Assembly (NCBI GenBank): GCA_029259745.1
Contig: JAJDEO010000045.1
Span: 1 to 48,270, forward strand
Reading direction: 5' to 3'
From: Planctomycetota bacterium
Lineage (GTDB): Bacteria > Planctomycetota > B15-G4
Length of the DNA: 48,270 bases
Below the pieces are notes generated by a model, which worked only from the letters and a program-made list of their open reading frames with translations, was not told the origin of the DNA and did not search any database. The translations under genes were made by a program, and so were the position numbers. This document shows, piece after piece, positions 35,705-44,958 of the stretch (positions are counted from its first letter, which is position 1; each line of letters starts with the position of its first letter).

Positions 35705-38700
35705 TCAGGGACCGACGTAGGGTCCCGCACTCGGCACGTAGAAGCGGTAGTTGAACCCATACTGCAGCGTGTCAACGAGCGGGATCAGCAGCGGCGTCGG
35801 CTCGGTGACCGGGTCGGAAACCGAAGCCAGCGAGTAGTAGATCGGTGTCGCAACCTGTGCGATGCCCGTGGTGATCAGTGGGCCACCCTCGAACGCCGGC
35901 ACCCGCAAGACCTGAAAGCCGAGCGAGAACACGAGCGCCGAACTCGCTCCGCCAACTGCGGGGATGAAGTGCACGCTACCGTCCATGACGCGACCGAAGC
36001 GCTGACCGCCCATGACGAGATCGGACATGACATCCCGCTCGAACAGGAACTGATCGAGGTCGACGACGTAGAGGTGCTGGTTGCTGCCGAGCGGATCGGA
36101 CGGTTGGCTGTCCGCCGGGTTGGCGTCGAACGTACGCGCGAAAGCCACGCGGCCCTGTGTCGGATCGGCCGTGATGTTCGTGACGACCGCGTCGTCCTCG
36201 GTCGTGTTCGTGACCGGGAACGCCAGGAACGGGAACTCGGTGTCGACGACGTAGACGTCAGCGCGACCGGGATCTTCACCCGTCGCGCTCAGGCGCCGAC
36301 CGGCGAAGAAGATGCGGCCGTCCTGAACACCCGTGGCGTCCGTCATCTCGAAGGCCGTCGCTGATTGGATCGGCCAGTACTTCGCCCCATCGCCGAGCGT
36401 GAGGTCAGGGATCAGCGACGTCCCCGAGAACTCGACACCCGTCACGTCGAACACCTGCAGTGTGGACGTGTTGACCCCGATGATGTTCGCCACCTTCGTT
36501 CCCGACGGAAGCGTCGACGCAATGCCGCTCGTTCCGCCGCGGATGTAGTAGAGGAAGTCACCGGACTCCGACTCGAACGAGCCCCCGGGAATGATTTTCC
36601 CCAAGCTCGTGAAACCGGTGCCGGGACCACCCGGCGTCGACGTGTTCGTGAGGTTCACCATCGTGTCCGTCGAGATGGTGTAGGAGAACAGGTCGTACTC
36701 GATCGGCGAGGCGCCCTCGAGGTTGAGGGGGTCGTTCGAGTCGTTCGACCCCATCATGAACACCACGGTGTCGTTATCGGCCCAGCGCAGCGACGTGAGG
36801 ATGCGGTTGTTCGCGTACACGCTCGTCGGTGCCCAAGGACCGACCACGTGTGGCACGGCACCGAAGTCTGCGCCTGACGTGCGTCCGATCTGGAGGTACT
36901 CCGTCAGCGCGGAGTTTCCGTTCTGCGCGACCCATGCGACCCGCTGACCGTTTGGCGAAAAGTCAGCGCGACGTCCGCGGCCGTGACCACCGTCATCGAT
37001 GGCGCGGAGCACGCCGACGCCGGCACTCGTGCTGACGTTGTTCATGTGGCCCGACATGTTGACGATGAGCCGCGAGACCTCACCGGAACTCTGCACCGTC
37101 GCGGCACGCACGACGAACGCATCCTCGCGACTGTCCTGACTCCCCGCGATCCAGAACATGGCCGTGCGGTCGTCCGACAAGATCGGCGTGGGGTCGAAGC
37201 GCGCCACAGTGTCACCGTTGCCGAGGCTGGGGAAGTTGGTGACGTACGGACGCGGCATGGCGGGCGGCTGCTTCGCCGATCCCGGCGGCACGAGACCGCA
37301 CTCGATCAAGTCACGCACGATGACTTCCTCGCGCGGCCAGTAGGCCTCGAACCCGGCTTCGGGATCGCCCGACAGCGGCGAGCCCTGCGTGTTCGTCGGC
37401 TTGAACTTGTAGGCAAGTCCGGCGTAGAGGACGAAGTTCTCGGGGTCGGTGTTGAGGATGCGGATCGACTCGGCGTAGATCCGGCGCGAGCGCACACCGT
37501 CGATGTCAGCGGTCGCCGGGTTGGGCCCGATCTCGTACTCGATCTGCCAGTCCGTCGTGCCCGTGGCAGGCCAAGGCTTCTCATCGAGACGGAAGACCCA
37601 GAGTTCGTCAGGCCGGTTGTTCCACCCGAACACCCCACCGGAGACTCGCTGCGTCGCGACGAAGCTACGTCCATCAGGTGCGACGTGTACCAGCGGATCC
37701 CAGCGTCCCTGGACCGTCGTCCGCAAAGAGTTGGCCAGCACCTGCCACGTCTGGGTGACGCGATCGAGGATCACGAAGCCCTGGACCGCGTTACCCGTCT
37801 GCTCGAAGAGGTAGATGTCGATGTCACGCGTGACACCGTCGACCTCGAACGCAGGCACGGTCACGTGTGGCGTGTCGCGGTTCGTGAAGTCGGTGCCGGG
37901 ACGTTCGCGCGTCCGTGCTCCGACCGTCGTGACGGCCGAGTATTCACCGATGATGACGCGGTTGGCTGCGTAGTTGCCTGACGCTTCGTTCGAACCGAGC
38001 TGAATCCGTTCACATCCGAGGAACGCCGTCGGTGAGGTGTCGTCGTAATGCACGACCTCGGCATTTGGCGGGTCGAAACCACCGCCGGTCTTGCGGTCCC
38101 ACGGGTTGTTGTCGCCGTCGGCCGCGATGATGATGCGACCGCGCGTCGGGAATCCCGCCGTGCTCAGCACAGTGATCTCGGTGTCGTTGCCACCGATCGC
38201 TGACGTGCCGCGCGTGACCGGGGGCGTCAACGGGTTGGTGGGTTCATCGGGTACGTTGTGGATGATCGGCAGGAACCGCACCTCACCCGTGCCGAGGTTG
38301 ACCTCGTTCGCGAGCGGCTGGTTCACGAGTCCGAGCGGCTTGAGGTTCGAGAGCAGCTCGGGCTCAAGCTGCATCGTGCCGAACGCGCCGATCGCCGTGC
38401 CTTCGTCGACGCCCGGAGGGTCGAGGAGGAACGAGTAGCCGACGTTGAAGTCGGGGATGTCGACGAGCACCGTCACGCCGTTCGAGAGTTGCAGCGACGG
38501 CTGGTGCGATGAGTCGAAGATGACACCCTGGACGTGGCTCTCGATGCCGTACAACCCGAGCGGCACGTGCAGCGGGATCGAGCCGTTGCCGAAGATGTTG
38601 AGCGTCGGAAGCGCGCCCTGTACGAGCGTGAACGGCGGCAGCGTGAAGAGCGGCGGCGGGATCAGCGTCTCCGGCAGGGGCGTCTGGAACGCCGACACGA

Positions 38701-38953
38701 GCAGCCCGAAGAACACATTGTTGTTCGCCTGCCCGGGCGACGTGTAGCTCACCTTCGCGACGAACGACTGCCCAGAGAACGCCGGGAACTCACCCGTGCT
38801 GTCGAAGGGGCCGCCAGGCGGCGGAGCCTGCATGCCCTGTTGGTCGTCGATGACGAGACGCGGATAGTCCCCCGGTGCCTGGGCCGAGGCCGAGGCGAAC
38901 GAGAGCAGAAGGGCAGCGAAGACCGCCGAGGCAATGAGAGGCTTGATGCGCAT
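35705..38953 (-). CDS. Large secreted protein with PD40/TolB-like propeller segments
   Basis: The protein has 1082 residues with a clear signal peptide (MRIKPLIASAVFAALLLSFA then SASAQA). The body is beta-rich, with Asp/Gly-rich loops and blade-like strings typical of PD40/TolB-like propellers, for example GRRADFSPNGQRVAWVAQ, DNDTVVFMMGSNDSND and SLRWADNDTVVF. Other stretches describe structured surface repeats without a recognised name. It has no transmembrane anchor and no catalytic motif. The start at ATG 38953 is chosen because the signal peptide begins there; 60 upstream in-frame residues lack any signal. It may bind a polymer or be a cell-surface structural protein; it is the last gene in the minus-strand direction before the convergent operon. 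Confidence 0.8.
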   Translation of the reverse strand: MRIKPLIASAVFAALLLSFASASAQAPGDYPRLVIDDQQGMQAPPPGGPFDSTGEFPAFSGQSFVAKVSYTSPGQANNNVFFGLLVSAFQTPLPETLIPPPLFTLPPFTLVQGALPTLNIFGNGSIPLHVPLGLYGIESHVQGVIFDSSHQPSLQLSNGVTVLVDIPDFNVGYSFLLDPPGVDEGTAIGAFGTMQLEPELLSNLKPLGLVNQPLANEVNLGTGEVRFLPIIHNVPDEPTNPLTPPVTRGTSAIGGNDTEITVLSTAGFPTRGRIIIAADGDNNPWDRKTGGGFDPPNAEVVHYDDTSPTAFLGCERIQLGSNEASGNYAANRVIIGEYSAVTTVGARTRERPGTDFTNRDTPHVTVPAFEVDGVTRDIDIYLFEQTGNAVQGFVILDRVTQTWQVLANSLRTTVQGRWDPLVHVAPDGRSFVATQRVSGGVFGWNNRPDELWVFRLDEKPWPATGTTDWQIEYEIGPNPATADIDGVRSRRIYAESIRILNTDPENFVLYAGLAYKFKPTNTQGSPLSGDPEAGFEAYWPREEVIVRDLIECGLVPPGSAKQPPAMPRPYVTNFPSLGNGDTVARFDPTPILSDDRTAMFWIAGSQDSREDAFVVRAATVQSSGEVSRLIVNMSGHMNNVSTSAGVGVLRAIDDGGHGRGRRADFSPNGQRVAWVAQNGNSALTEYLQIGRTSGADFGAVPHVVGPWAPTSVYANNRILTSLRWADNDTVVFMMGSNDSNDPLNLEGASPIEYDLFSYTISTDTMVNLTNTSTPGGPGTGFTSLGKIIPGGSFESESGDFLYYIRGGTSGIASTLPSGTKVANIIGVNTSTLQVFDVTGVEFSGTSLIPDLTLGDGAKYWPIQSATAFEMTDATGVQDGRIFFAGRRLSATGEDPGRADVYVVDTEFPFLAFPVTNTTEDDAVVTNITADPTQGRVAFARTFDANPADSQPSDPLGSNQHLYVVDLDQFLFERDVMSDLVMGGQRFGRVMDGSVHFIPAVGGASSALVFSLGFQVLRVPAFEGGPLITTGIAQVATPIYYSLASVSDPVTEPTPLLIPLVDTLQYGFNYRFYVPSAGPYVGP

Positions 38954-39122
38954 CGGGAACGCTGGGTCCAAACGAGAAAGAGGCCTTCTCTTCCATCGGC
39001 GCCGCGAAAGGCCGGGGTTGAGGGGCCGCGGAGGAGTCACGCAAGCATACCTGCCGGTCGATACGCCGACAGAGGACGACTTCAGGCCATGAGACTGATC
39101 GCAAAGAGGCGATCTGCCACCG

Positions 39123-39178
39123 CATTCGGGCACTGAGCCATTCGCGCGCTGAGGGCTGAGGGCATTCGCGCACCGAGG
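39123..39178. repeat. Short 16-base tandem repeat between two minus-strand genes
   Basis: Three related 16-base units occur at 39123-39138, 39139-39154 and 39163-39178: CATTCGGGCACTGAGC, CATTCGCGCGCTGAGG and CATTCGCGCACCGAGG. The first two are adjacent, and an 8-base spacer precedes the third. They lie between dxs and the large secreted protein gene. They could be regulator-binding sites or simple slippage repeats. Confidence 0.6.
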
Positions 39179-39214
39179 CTGCGAACACCCACCGATGGGA
39201 CGATCCCGTGCAAT

Positions 39215-41122
39215 TCAGGCGCCGACGGGCGCGCTGACCGGACGCCCCACGGCCTCGAGAATGCGATCGGCGACGCCCTCAGGCGTCAAGCCGAGCTTCT
39301 CGAGGAGCCTGCCGCGCGTGCCGTGCTCCACGAATGCGTCGGGAATCCCGATCATCAACATGGCCGGAATCGAGACACCCGCCTGGGCGAGCGCCTCGAT
39401 CAGCGCCGAGCCGAAGCCCCCCGCCAACGCATGCTCCTCGAGCGTGACGAACAGCCGGGCGCGACGGGCGGCGGGCCCGAAGGTCGCGACGTCGATCGGC
39501 TTGGCGAAACGTCCGTTGATGACCGTGCAGTCGATGCCCTCGGCGAGGAGCCGGTCGGCAGCCGCCTCGGCGACGGGCACCATCTCGCCGTACGCCGCGA
39601 GGATGACGTCGCCTCCGTCGCGCAGCGTGTGCGCCTTGCCGAACTCGATCGGCGCGACGGGCTCGCTCGCTGCCGGCGCGACGTCGCGCGGGTAGCGTAA
39701 GCCGACCGTCCCGCGATGCTCGATCGCGAAGGCCAACATCGCCTCGAGCTCCTCGGCCGACGCCGGCGCCATGCAAACGCTGTTCGGCATCGTGCGCAGG
39801 TACGCGATATCGAAGAGGCCGTGGTGCGTGGCGCCGTCGTCGACGAGGCCTGCACGATCCATCGCCAACACACAGTTGGCGTCCTGGATCAGCAGCTCCT
39901 GGAAGACCATGTCGTAGCCGCGCTGCAGGAACGTCGAGTAGATCGCGACGACCGGCTTGTAGGCGCCCTTCGCGAGGCCGCCGGCGAACGCCACGGCGTG
40001 CTGCTCGCAAATCCCGACGTCGGCGACTCGACCGGGGAGCGCGCGTTCCATCTCGACGAGACCCGTGCCGTCGGGCATCGCCGCCGTGATGGCCACGATG
40101 CGATCGTCTTCGCGCGCGAGCTCGATGAGTTTGTTGGCGAAGACCGTCGTGTACGCGGGACGCTTCGGCACCGGCGCACCGAGCGGCGGTTCGGCCTCCC
40201 CGTCGTTCGGGACGGTCTTCTTCGGCTTGACGCCGTGGAGGCGGTTCGGATCGTCGGCGGCGAGTTCGCAGCCAGCACCCTTGCGCGTCTGCAGGTGCAG
40301 CAGGGTCAGCCCGTCGCGCTCGCGCAGGTCGCGCAGCGTGTGCACGAGACGCGGCAGATCGTGTCCGTCGTGCGGCCCGAAGTATTCGAAGCCGAGTTCC
40401 TCGAAGACGTGCCCCGGAGCGATCACGGACTTGAACACCGACGCGCTCTCGCGAATCGACCGATCGAGCGTCTCGCCGATCACCGGCATGTGCTTGATGA
40501 ACTCCGTGAGTTCACGCTTGGCGCCCGTGTAAAGCGGGCCCGTGCGCAAGCGCGTGAAGTAACGCGACATCGCGCCGATCGTCGGGCTGATCGACATCTC
40601 GTTGTCGTTCAGGATGACGAGCAGGTTGAGGTCGAGCTCACTCGCTGCGTTCATCGCCTCGAAGGCGACGCCGGCGCCGTAGCCGGCGTCACCGATCACG
40701 GCCACGGTGCGACGATCGTTGCCGGCGATCTTGTCGGCGTGCGCCAATCCGAGGGCTAGTGAAATCGACGTGCCCGCATGCCCCGTGTGGAACAGATCGG
40801 TGTCCGACTCCTCGGGGTGTGGGAAGCCGCACAGCCCGTCGTCCATACGCATCGTCGCGAGCCGGCCCTTGCGCCCCGTGAGCATCTTGTGCGGGTAGCA
40901 CTGGTGGCCGACGTCGAACACGAGGCGGTCGTGCGAGAAGTCGAAGATGTAGTGCAGGGCGATCGTGAGCTCGAGAACACCGAGCCCCGAGCCAAGGTGG
41001 CCGCCGGTCTTGCTGATCGTCTCGATCAGCTCGGCGCGCATCTCGGCGGCGAGCACGGGGAGTTCGTCGACGGCGAGGCGGCGCACGTCTTGCGGCGAAT
41101 CGACGGAATCGAAGAGGCTCAT
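39215..41122 (-). CDS. dxs: 1-Deoxy-D-xylulose-5-phosphate synthase
   Basis: The protein has 635 residues, normal length. It condenses pyruvate with glyceraldehyde 3-phosphate using thiamine diphosphate, the first step of the MEP isoprenoid pathway. Signatures include KTGGHLGSGLGVLELTIAL, DVGHQCYPHKMLTGRK, HTGHAGTSISLALGLA, the ILNDNEMSIS segment (171-179), and in the second half DRAGLVDDGATHHGLFDIAYL. The ThDP motif reads VIGDAGYGAG: the usual GDG is GDA at 144-146, with NDN at 172-174 intact. ATG 41122 is chosen because the Dxs N-terminus starts there. It is transcribed with the polyprenyl synthase gene, 127 bases upstream, joining precursor supply to chain elongation. The variant motif may be lineage-specific and is not necessarily inactivating. 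Confidence 0.95.
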   Translation of the reverse strand: MSLFDSVDSPQDVRRLAVDELPVLAAEMRAELIETISKTGGHLGSGLGVLELTIALHYIFDFSHDRLVFDVGHQCYPHKMLTGRKGRLATMRMDDGLCGFPHPEESDTDLFHTGHAGTSISLALGLAHADKIAGNDRRTVAVIGDAGYGAGVAFEAMNAASELDLNLLVILNDNEMSISPTIGAMSRYFTRLRTGPLYTGAKRELTEFIKHMPVIGETLDRSIRESASVFKSVIAPGHVFEELGFEYFGPHDGHDLPRLVHTLRDLRERDGLTLLHLQTRKGAGCELAADDPNRLHGVKPKKTVPNDGEAEPPLGAPVPKRPAYTTVFANKLIELAREDDRIVAITAAMPDGTGLVEMERALPGRVADVGICEQHAVAFAGGLAKGAYKPVVAIYSTFLQRGYDMVFQELLIQDANCVLAMDRAGLVDDGATHHGLFDIAYLRTMPNSVCMAPASAEELEAMLAFAIEHRGTVGLRYPRDVAPAASEPVAPIEFGKAHTLRDGGDVILAAYGEMVPVAEAAADRLLAEGIDCTVINGRFAKPIDVATFGPAARRARLFVTLEEHALAGGFGSALIEALAQAGVSIPAMLMIGIPDAFVEHGTRGRLLEKLGLTPEGVADRILEAVGRPVSAPVGA

Positions 41123-41249
41123 CGACGACGACCTGGAGGGTGGAGAGGAATCGGCCAAGGCTACCATCTCCGGCATCTCGGACAGTCACTCATCGGTTAG
41201 CAGCCGCACAGGCCTGATGCGAGCGACGCGGGGCGTTCGCCGCGATCTC

Positions 41250-42158
41250 TCAGGATGAGCGACGCAGGATCCGGGCGCCCAGCGCCCCGAGCAGCCCCTC
41301 GGCGCGGCCGCCAGACGCGCTCTGGAGCGCTGTGGCGACGTGCCGCTCGGCGTCGCGTCTGGCCGCATCGAGCCCCACGGCTGCCGGCCAGGTCATCTTG
41401 TCGCGATCGGCGTCGGCGCCGGCGACCTTGCCCAGCTCGGCCGTGGTGCCTTCGGTGTCGAGGATGTCATCGACGATCTGGAAGGCGAGGCCGAGGTCGT
41501 GGCCGATCCCGGCCAGGCGCGCGGCATCCTCGGCCGTCCCCCCACCCGCCAGCGCCCCGAGTTCGAGCGCTCCGGCGATCAGCGCCGCCGTCTTGCCGGC
41601 GTGGATCGCCGCGACCCGGTCGACGTCCGGCTCGTGCCCCTCGGCGGCGAGGTCGGCGACCTGGCCACCCACCATGCCCGCCCAGCCCGCTGCTCGCGCC
41701 AAGACGACGACCATGGCACCGACCGGGCGGTCCGGCGGCGTCTGATCGGCGAGCACCTCGAAGGCCAACGTGAGCAGAGCATCGCCCGCGAGGACGGCCG
41801 TGTTCTCACCGAACACGAGGTGAGCACAGGGCTTGCCGCGCCGCAGCTCGCCGTCGTCCATGCACGGGAGGTCGTCGTGCAGGAGCGAGTAGGCGTGGAT
41901 CATCTCGATCGCCACGGCGGCGCCGAGTGCTTCCGAGCGCTCGCCGCCGACGTCGTGACAACCGAGGAACACGAGGTTCGGACGCAGGCGCTTGCCGCCG
42001 CTGAAGACGATGTGGCGCATCGCGGCGGCGAGATCGCCGGCCTCGCTCTCGGACGGCAGCCACGTGTCGAGCGCACCGTCGACGAGCTCCGTGCCCGCCG
42101 CCATGACACCGTCGAGATCGACGGCGACGTCCGCCGACCCCTCGGACGCCCCGCTCAC
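41250..42158 (-). CDS. ispA: Polyprenyl (farnesyl/geranylgeranyl) diphosphate synthase
   Basis: The protein has 302 residues. It elongates allylic diphosphates with isopentenyl diphosphate. The first aspartate-rich motif is DDLPCMDD (FARM), preceded by AYSLLH and followed by RRGKPCAH. The second is DDILD (SARM) in FQIVDDILDTEG, and GGKRLRP binds the diphosphate. The two residues between the aspartates of FARM suggest the farnesyl-type bacterial (IspA) group. The GTG at 42158 overlaps the upstream stop as GTGA; an ATG at 42188 is possible but would overlap the neighbour by 34 bases. Together with dxs downstream it makes an isoprenoid segment of the operon. Confidence 0.93.
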   Translation of the reverse strand: MSGASEGSADVAVDLDGVMAAGTELVDGALDTWLPSESEAGDLAAAMRHIVFSGGKRLRPNLVFLGCHDVGGERSEALGAAVAIEMIHAYSLLHDDLPCMDDGELRRGKPCAHLVFGENTAVLAGDALLTLAFEVLADQTPPDRPVGAMVVVLARAAGWAGMVGGQVADLAAEGHEPDVDRVAAIHAGKTAALIAGALELGALAGGGTAEDAARLAGIGHDLGLAFQIVDDILDTEGTTAELGKVAGADADRDKMTWPAAVGLDAARRDAERHVATALQSASGGRAEGLLGALGARILRRSS

Positions 42159-43465
42159 GGCAGCTCCTGGCGCAGCACGTCGCGCCATCGGCGCAAGTCC
42201 GCGCCGGGGATGTTGAGTCGGAACACACCTCGGTAGAAGGGACGTTCGTCGTCGCCGGTCCGCACGAAGCCGTCGCTCAACACGAGTTCGGCCAGCAGCG
42301 GCCCGGTCTCCTCGACACGCGCGCGAGGCGCGACGAGTGTCCGGATCAGCTCGCCGCGCGAACCTTCTTCCTTGAGAACGAGATCTTCGAGTTCACCCGT
42401 CGTCGCCGCCACCCCACCGAGCGAGACGACGCGATAGCGCGTCCGACTGCCCACGAGCGCATCGAGCGCGTCCAGCACCTCGTGGATCGTCGACCCGGCG
42501 GCCGTCAGCCCGAGATCGCTCCAGCGCTCGACGTCGAAGGCCGACAGGTGGATCACGCGCTGCTCGCCGGGGCCGATGTCATTGCCGTCGAGCCGCAGCG
42601 CGACGTGCCCGCGGTCGGACGAGAGCCAGCCGTGCTTTGCGCGCGCTGCAGGACCGAGCGGCGCACCGCTGACGGGATCGACCTCGAGAAACAGGACGTC
42701 GTTGAGCATGTTCTCGTCGACGCTCCCGACCTCGATCACGCGCAGACTCGCGGCCCCACTCGCCGCGAGCGCCGCGTTGATCGATGTGGCCGCCGAGACG
42801 TCCGCCGCCGTGGCACGGACGCGCCCGTCCGAGGTGATGATCCCGCCCGCCGCCGCCACCTCGGTCGCGGCAGCCGTGCCGGGCATGTCGGCGAGCGTCT
42901 CGCGAATGTCTTGCACCGCCGAGCGCGACGCGACGTACTCCGAGCGCACGCGCGTCAACTCACCGAGCGCGTTCATGTGCCGCAGCTTCTCGTCCCCGAG
43001 CGCCGACTCCAGCTGAGCCGCCGAGGCACTCGCCGCCGCCAGCTCGGCGCGCAGCGTGTCGCGTTCGGCACGCACGACGTCGATGCCACCGGGAAGTTGT
43101 TCGGACAGCCGGCCGTCGATCCACCAGACACCTCCGGCCACGACGGCGATGATGAGCGCCCCCACCAACGCCACCGACGTCACGATCTTGCGCCGCGAGG
43201 ACCCGAGCGCGGCCACCGCGTCGTCCTGGGCCCGCCGCACCTGCTCGGCCGCCGACTCGATGTCCTCGACCGCGGCGCGCAGCTGGTAGGCCGCCGCCGA
43301 GCCGTCGATCCGACGCAGCAAGTCGCTCTGCGCCACGCGCATGCCCTCGAGAGCCTGGCTCTGGATGACGAGCGCCGTCGCGAGCTGCGCGTCGGGCGAC
43401 AGCGCCGTGACGTTCGGTGTGTCGGGCACACCGGCGGCGGGTTGAGGCGAAGGATCGTTGGTCAC
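42155..43465 (-). CDS. Single-pass membrane protein with coiled coil, unknown function
   Basis: The protein has 436 residues. A soluble N-terminal part with a helical stretch (about 30-90) is followed by a membrane helix (VTSVALVGALIIAVVAGGVWWI, about 95-116). A coiled-coil-like segment (about 128-192: RAERDTLRAELAAASAS and GDEKLRHMNALGELTRV) and then a C-terminal domain of about 240 residues (HGWLSSDRGHVALRLDGNDI and others) complete it. I do not recognise the family. Both ends overlap neighbours as GTGA: DUF2062 upstream and polyprenyl synthase downstream. The consistent coupling suggests that all three products are needed together, perhaps in envelope assembly. Confidence 0.8.
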   Translation of the reverse strand: MTNDPSPQPAAGVPDTPNVTALSPDAQLATALVIQSQALEGMRVAQSDLLRRIDGSAAAYQLRAAVEDIESAAEQVRRAQDDAVAALGSSRRKIVTSVALVGALIIAVVAGGVWWIDGRLSEQLPGGIDVVRAERDTLRAELAAASASAAQLESALGDEKLRHMNALGELTRVRSEYVASRSAVQDIRETLADMPGTAAATEVAAAGGIITSDGRVRATAADVSAATSINAALAASGAASLRVIEVGSVDENMLNDVLFLEVDPVSGAPLGPAARAKHGWLSSDRGHVALRLDGNDIGPGEQRVIHLSAFDVERWSDLGLTAAGSTIHEVLDALDALVGSRTRYRVVSLGGVAATTGELEDLVLKEEGSRGELIRTLVAPRARVEETGPLLAELVLSDGFVRTGDDERPFYRGVFRLNIPGADLRRWRDVLRQELP

Positions 43466-44040
43466 GGGGACGAACTCGTCGAGGACGGCGGGTTGAGCGG
43501 TACGTCGACCTGGGGCTCGACGACGCCTTTGACGGCACGCGCTGCGACTTGTTCCCGCAGCTGCGCGGCGCGCCGGCGACGGGCCCACCCCAAGGCCACG
43601 TAGTATGAGGGAATGGCGGCCGCCGTGGCGATGATGAGTGAACCGATCGTCATGGGCCAGAGGATGTCCCAGCCGAGCGCCAGCAGGGCGTTGACGACCC
43701 CACCGTCGACCAACCCGAGGAACTGGTCGGTCAGGCGGTCCTTCATTTCGACGAAGCTGGCCGGATCGCGCCCGAGGATCTGGGCGCCGAACCAATAGAA
43801 GGCGTAGTAGAGCGGGATCACCGTGATCGGATTGCTGACCCAGCACATCGCGCAGGCGATCGGCAGGTTGGCTCGCAGCGGGACGCCGAGGAGCGCGACC
43901 ATGACCATCTGGGCTCCGACGGTCGGCGTCAGCGCGATCCACATCCCGAGGGCCGTGCCGCGTGCGATCGAGCCGGGCGACCCCTGCGCACGACGGATCG
44001 GGTCCAACACCTTGACCCGAATCCGCTCGCGGATATTCAC
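43462..44040 (-). CDS. DUF2062-type membrane protein
   Basis: The protein has 192 residues. The region GSPGSIARGTALGMWIALTPTVGAQMV (about 20-46) and VSNPITVIPLYYAFYWFG (about 68-85) match the DUF2062 family, whose hallmark is SP-x-x-IA-x-G-x-A-x-G followed by P-x-x-G-x-Q and NP-x-T-x-P. Three to four membrane helices are likely, with a Pro-rich, Ser-rich end. The family is of unknown function, although it is often found near glycan- or lipid-related genes. The start is the ATG at 44040. It overlaps the coiled-coil protein gene by GTGA. There are 40 bases between it and the upstream HEAT-like gene. Confidence 0.88.
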   Translation of the reverse strand: MNIRERIRVKVLDPIRRAQGSPGSIARGTALGMWIALTPTVGAQMVMVALLGVPLRANLPIACAMCWVSNPITVIPLYYAFYWFGAQILGRDPASFVEMKDRLTDQFLGLVDGGVVNALLALGWDILWPMTIGSLIIATAAAIPSYYVALGWARRRRAAQLREQVAARAVKGVVEPQVDVPLNPPSSTSSSP

Positions 44041-44080
44041 CCGCGGCGACCTCCGTCAGCGCCCTCGACGCACACGCCGG

Positions 44081-44875
44081 CTACCACTCCTCGTCGTCGC
44101 CGTGCTCCCCCCACCACTCCGTCCACTCGGGCGCCTCCGTGAGACTCCGCCGCGTCAGCGCCGTGAGTGACTCACCGAACGCCACCTCCACAGAGGCGAG
44201 GTAGTCGGCTGCGACTTCTTCGCGCCCCTTCTTCGCCTCCTTCTCCATCGCGGTGTGATGCTTCTGATAGACCTCGATCAGACTCTTCACGATCCCGCGA
44301 CGCGTCTCCATGTCCTCCTCGAAGTAGCGCCCCAGCGCCGCGGCACCAGCCGCAGCGACCCTCGGGCTCGGGTCGGTGAGGATCTTCGTGAACTCTTTGA
44401 CGAGCGTGGCGTCAACGCGATAGCTGAGCCCCTCGTAGATCACGGCGCGCACTTCGGGCCAATCCTTGACGTGCTTCTTCTTGAGCGCCGTCGTGAGCAG
44501 GTCTGCGCCGTCTTCCTTGTCGAACAGCATGCCGACGGCGAGCACGTAGCAGTCTTCGACCTGGCGACGCGTGCCCTGGAGTTCGGCCTCGTCGACGAAC
44601 CCGCCGCGGATGAGCGAGTTGCCCTCGCGCGGAACGAGCTTGGCGAACATCGTCGAGATGCCCTTGTGCACCTTCTTGAGCGTCTTGGGATCCAGCTTGA
44701 CGTAGACGTCATCGAGGTCGCGCAGGGCCTCGTTGACGAGCTCGGGCTTGTGGTCGTCGACCCCTTCCTTGAGCTGATCCAGTGCTTCGAGGGCAACCTC
44801 GTCGACCTGGGCCGTGGCCAACGGCGAAAGCGCGGCGAACAGCGCTCCGAGCAAGAACACGACGGTGCGAGGCAT
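44081..44875 (-). CDS. Secreted helical protein with HEAT-like repeat features, unknown function
   Basis: The protein has 264 residues with a signal peptide (VVFLLGALFAALSPLATAQ). It is helical and Lys/Glu-rich, with an LTDPSPRVAAAGAAALGRYF motif (about 175-195) that fits a HEAT-repeat pair. A conserved-looking VRREGNSLIRGG-type loop (PREGNSLIRGGFVDEAELQG) lies near residue 85. The start is the ATG at 44875; upstream in-frame sequence has no signal peptide. It lies 83 bases below pabC and 40 bases above DUF2062 on the same strand. I do not recognise the family; a periplasmic scaffold is the most cautious suggestion. Confidence 0.7.
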   Translation of the reverse strand: MPRTVVFLLGALFAALSPLATAQVDEVALEALDQLKEGVDDHKPELVNEALRDLDDVYVKLDPKTLKKVHKGISTMFAKLVPREGNSLIRGGFVDEAELQGTRRQVEDCYVLAVGMLFDKEDGADLLTTALKKKHVKDWPEVRAVIYEGLSYRVDATLVKEFTKILTDPSPRVAAAGAAALGRYFEEDMETRRGIVKSLIEVYQKHHTAMEKEAKKGREEVAADYLASVEVAFGESLTALTRRSLTEAPEWTEWWGEHGDDEEW

Positions 44876-44958
44876 GGCGCGGATCTCCGGACACGAGGTG
44901 CAGTCATCGTAGAGGCGCCCGGAGGGTGGTGCAACGCGAGCGACCCCGAACCCAAACA

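Noticed and set aside
35396..36364. A 322-residue open frame starting in the palindromic gap and running into the large secreted gene
   Set aside because: It is antisense to a convincing gene and reads through a palindrome; Arg-rich composition fits a shadow frame.
39134..39214. Possible CRISPR-like array from the repeated CATTCG units
   Set aside because: Only three units, no unique spacers of regular length, and no cas genes in the window.
41220..42188. ATG at 42188 as the start of the polyprenyl synthase
   Set aside because: It would overlap the upstream stop by 34 bases; the GTG at 42158 gives a standard GTGA junction as in the neighbouring genes.
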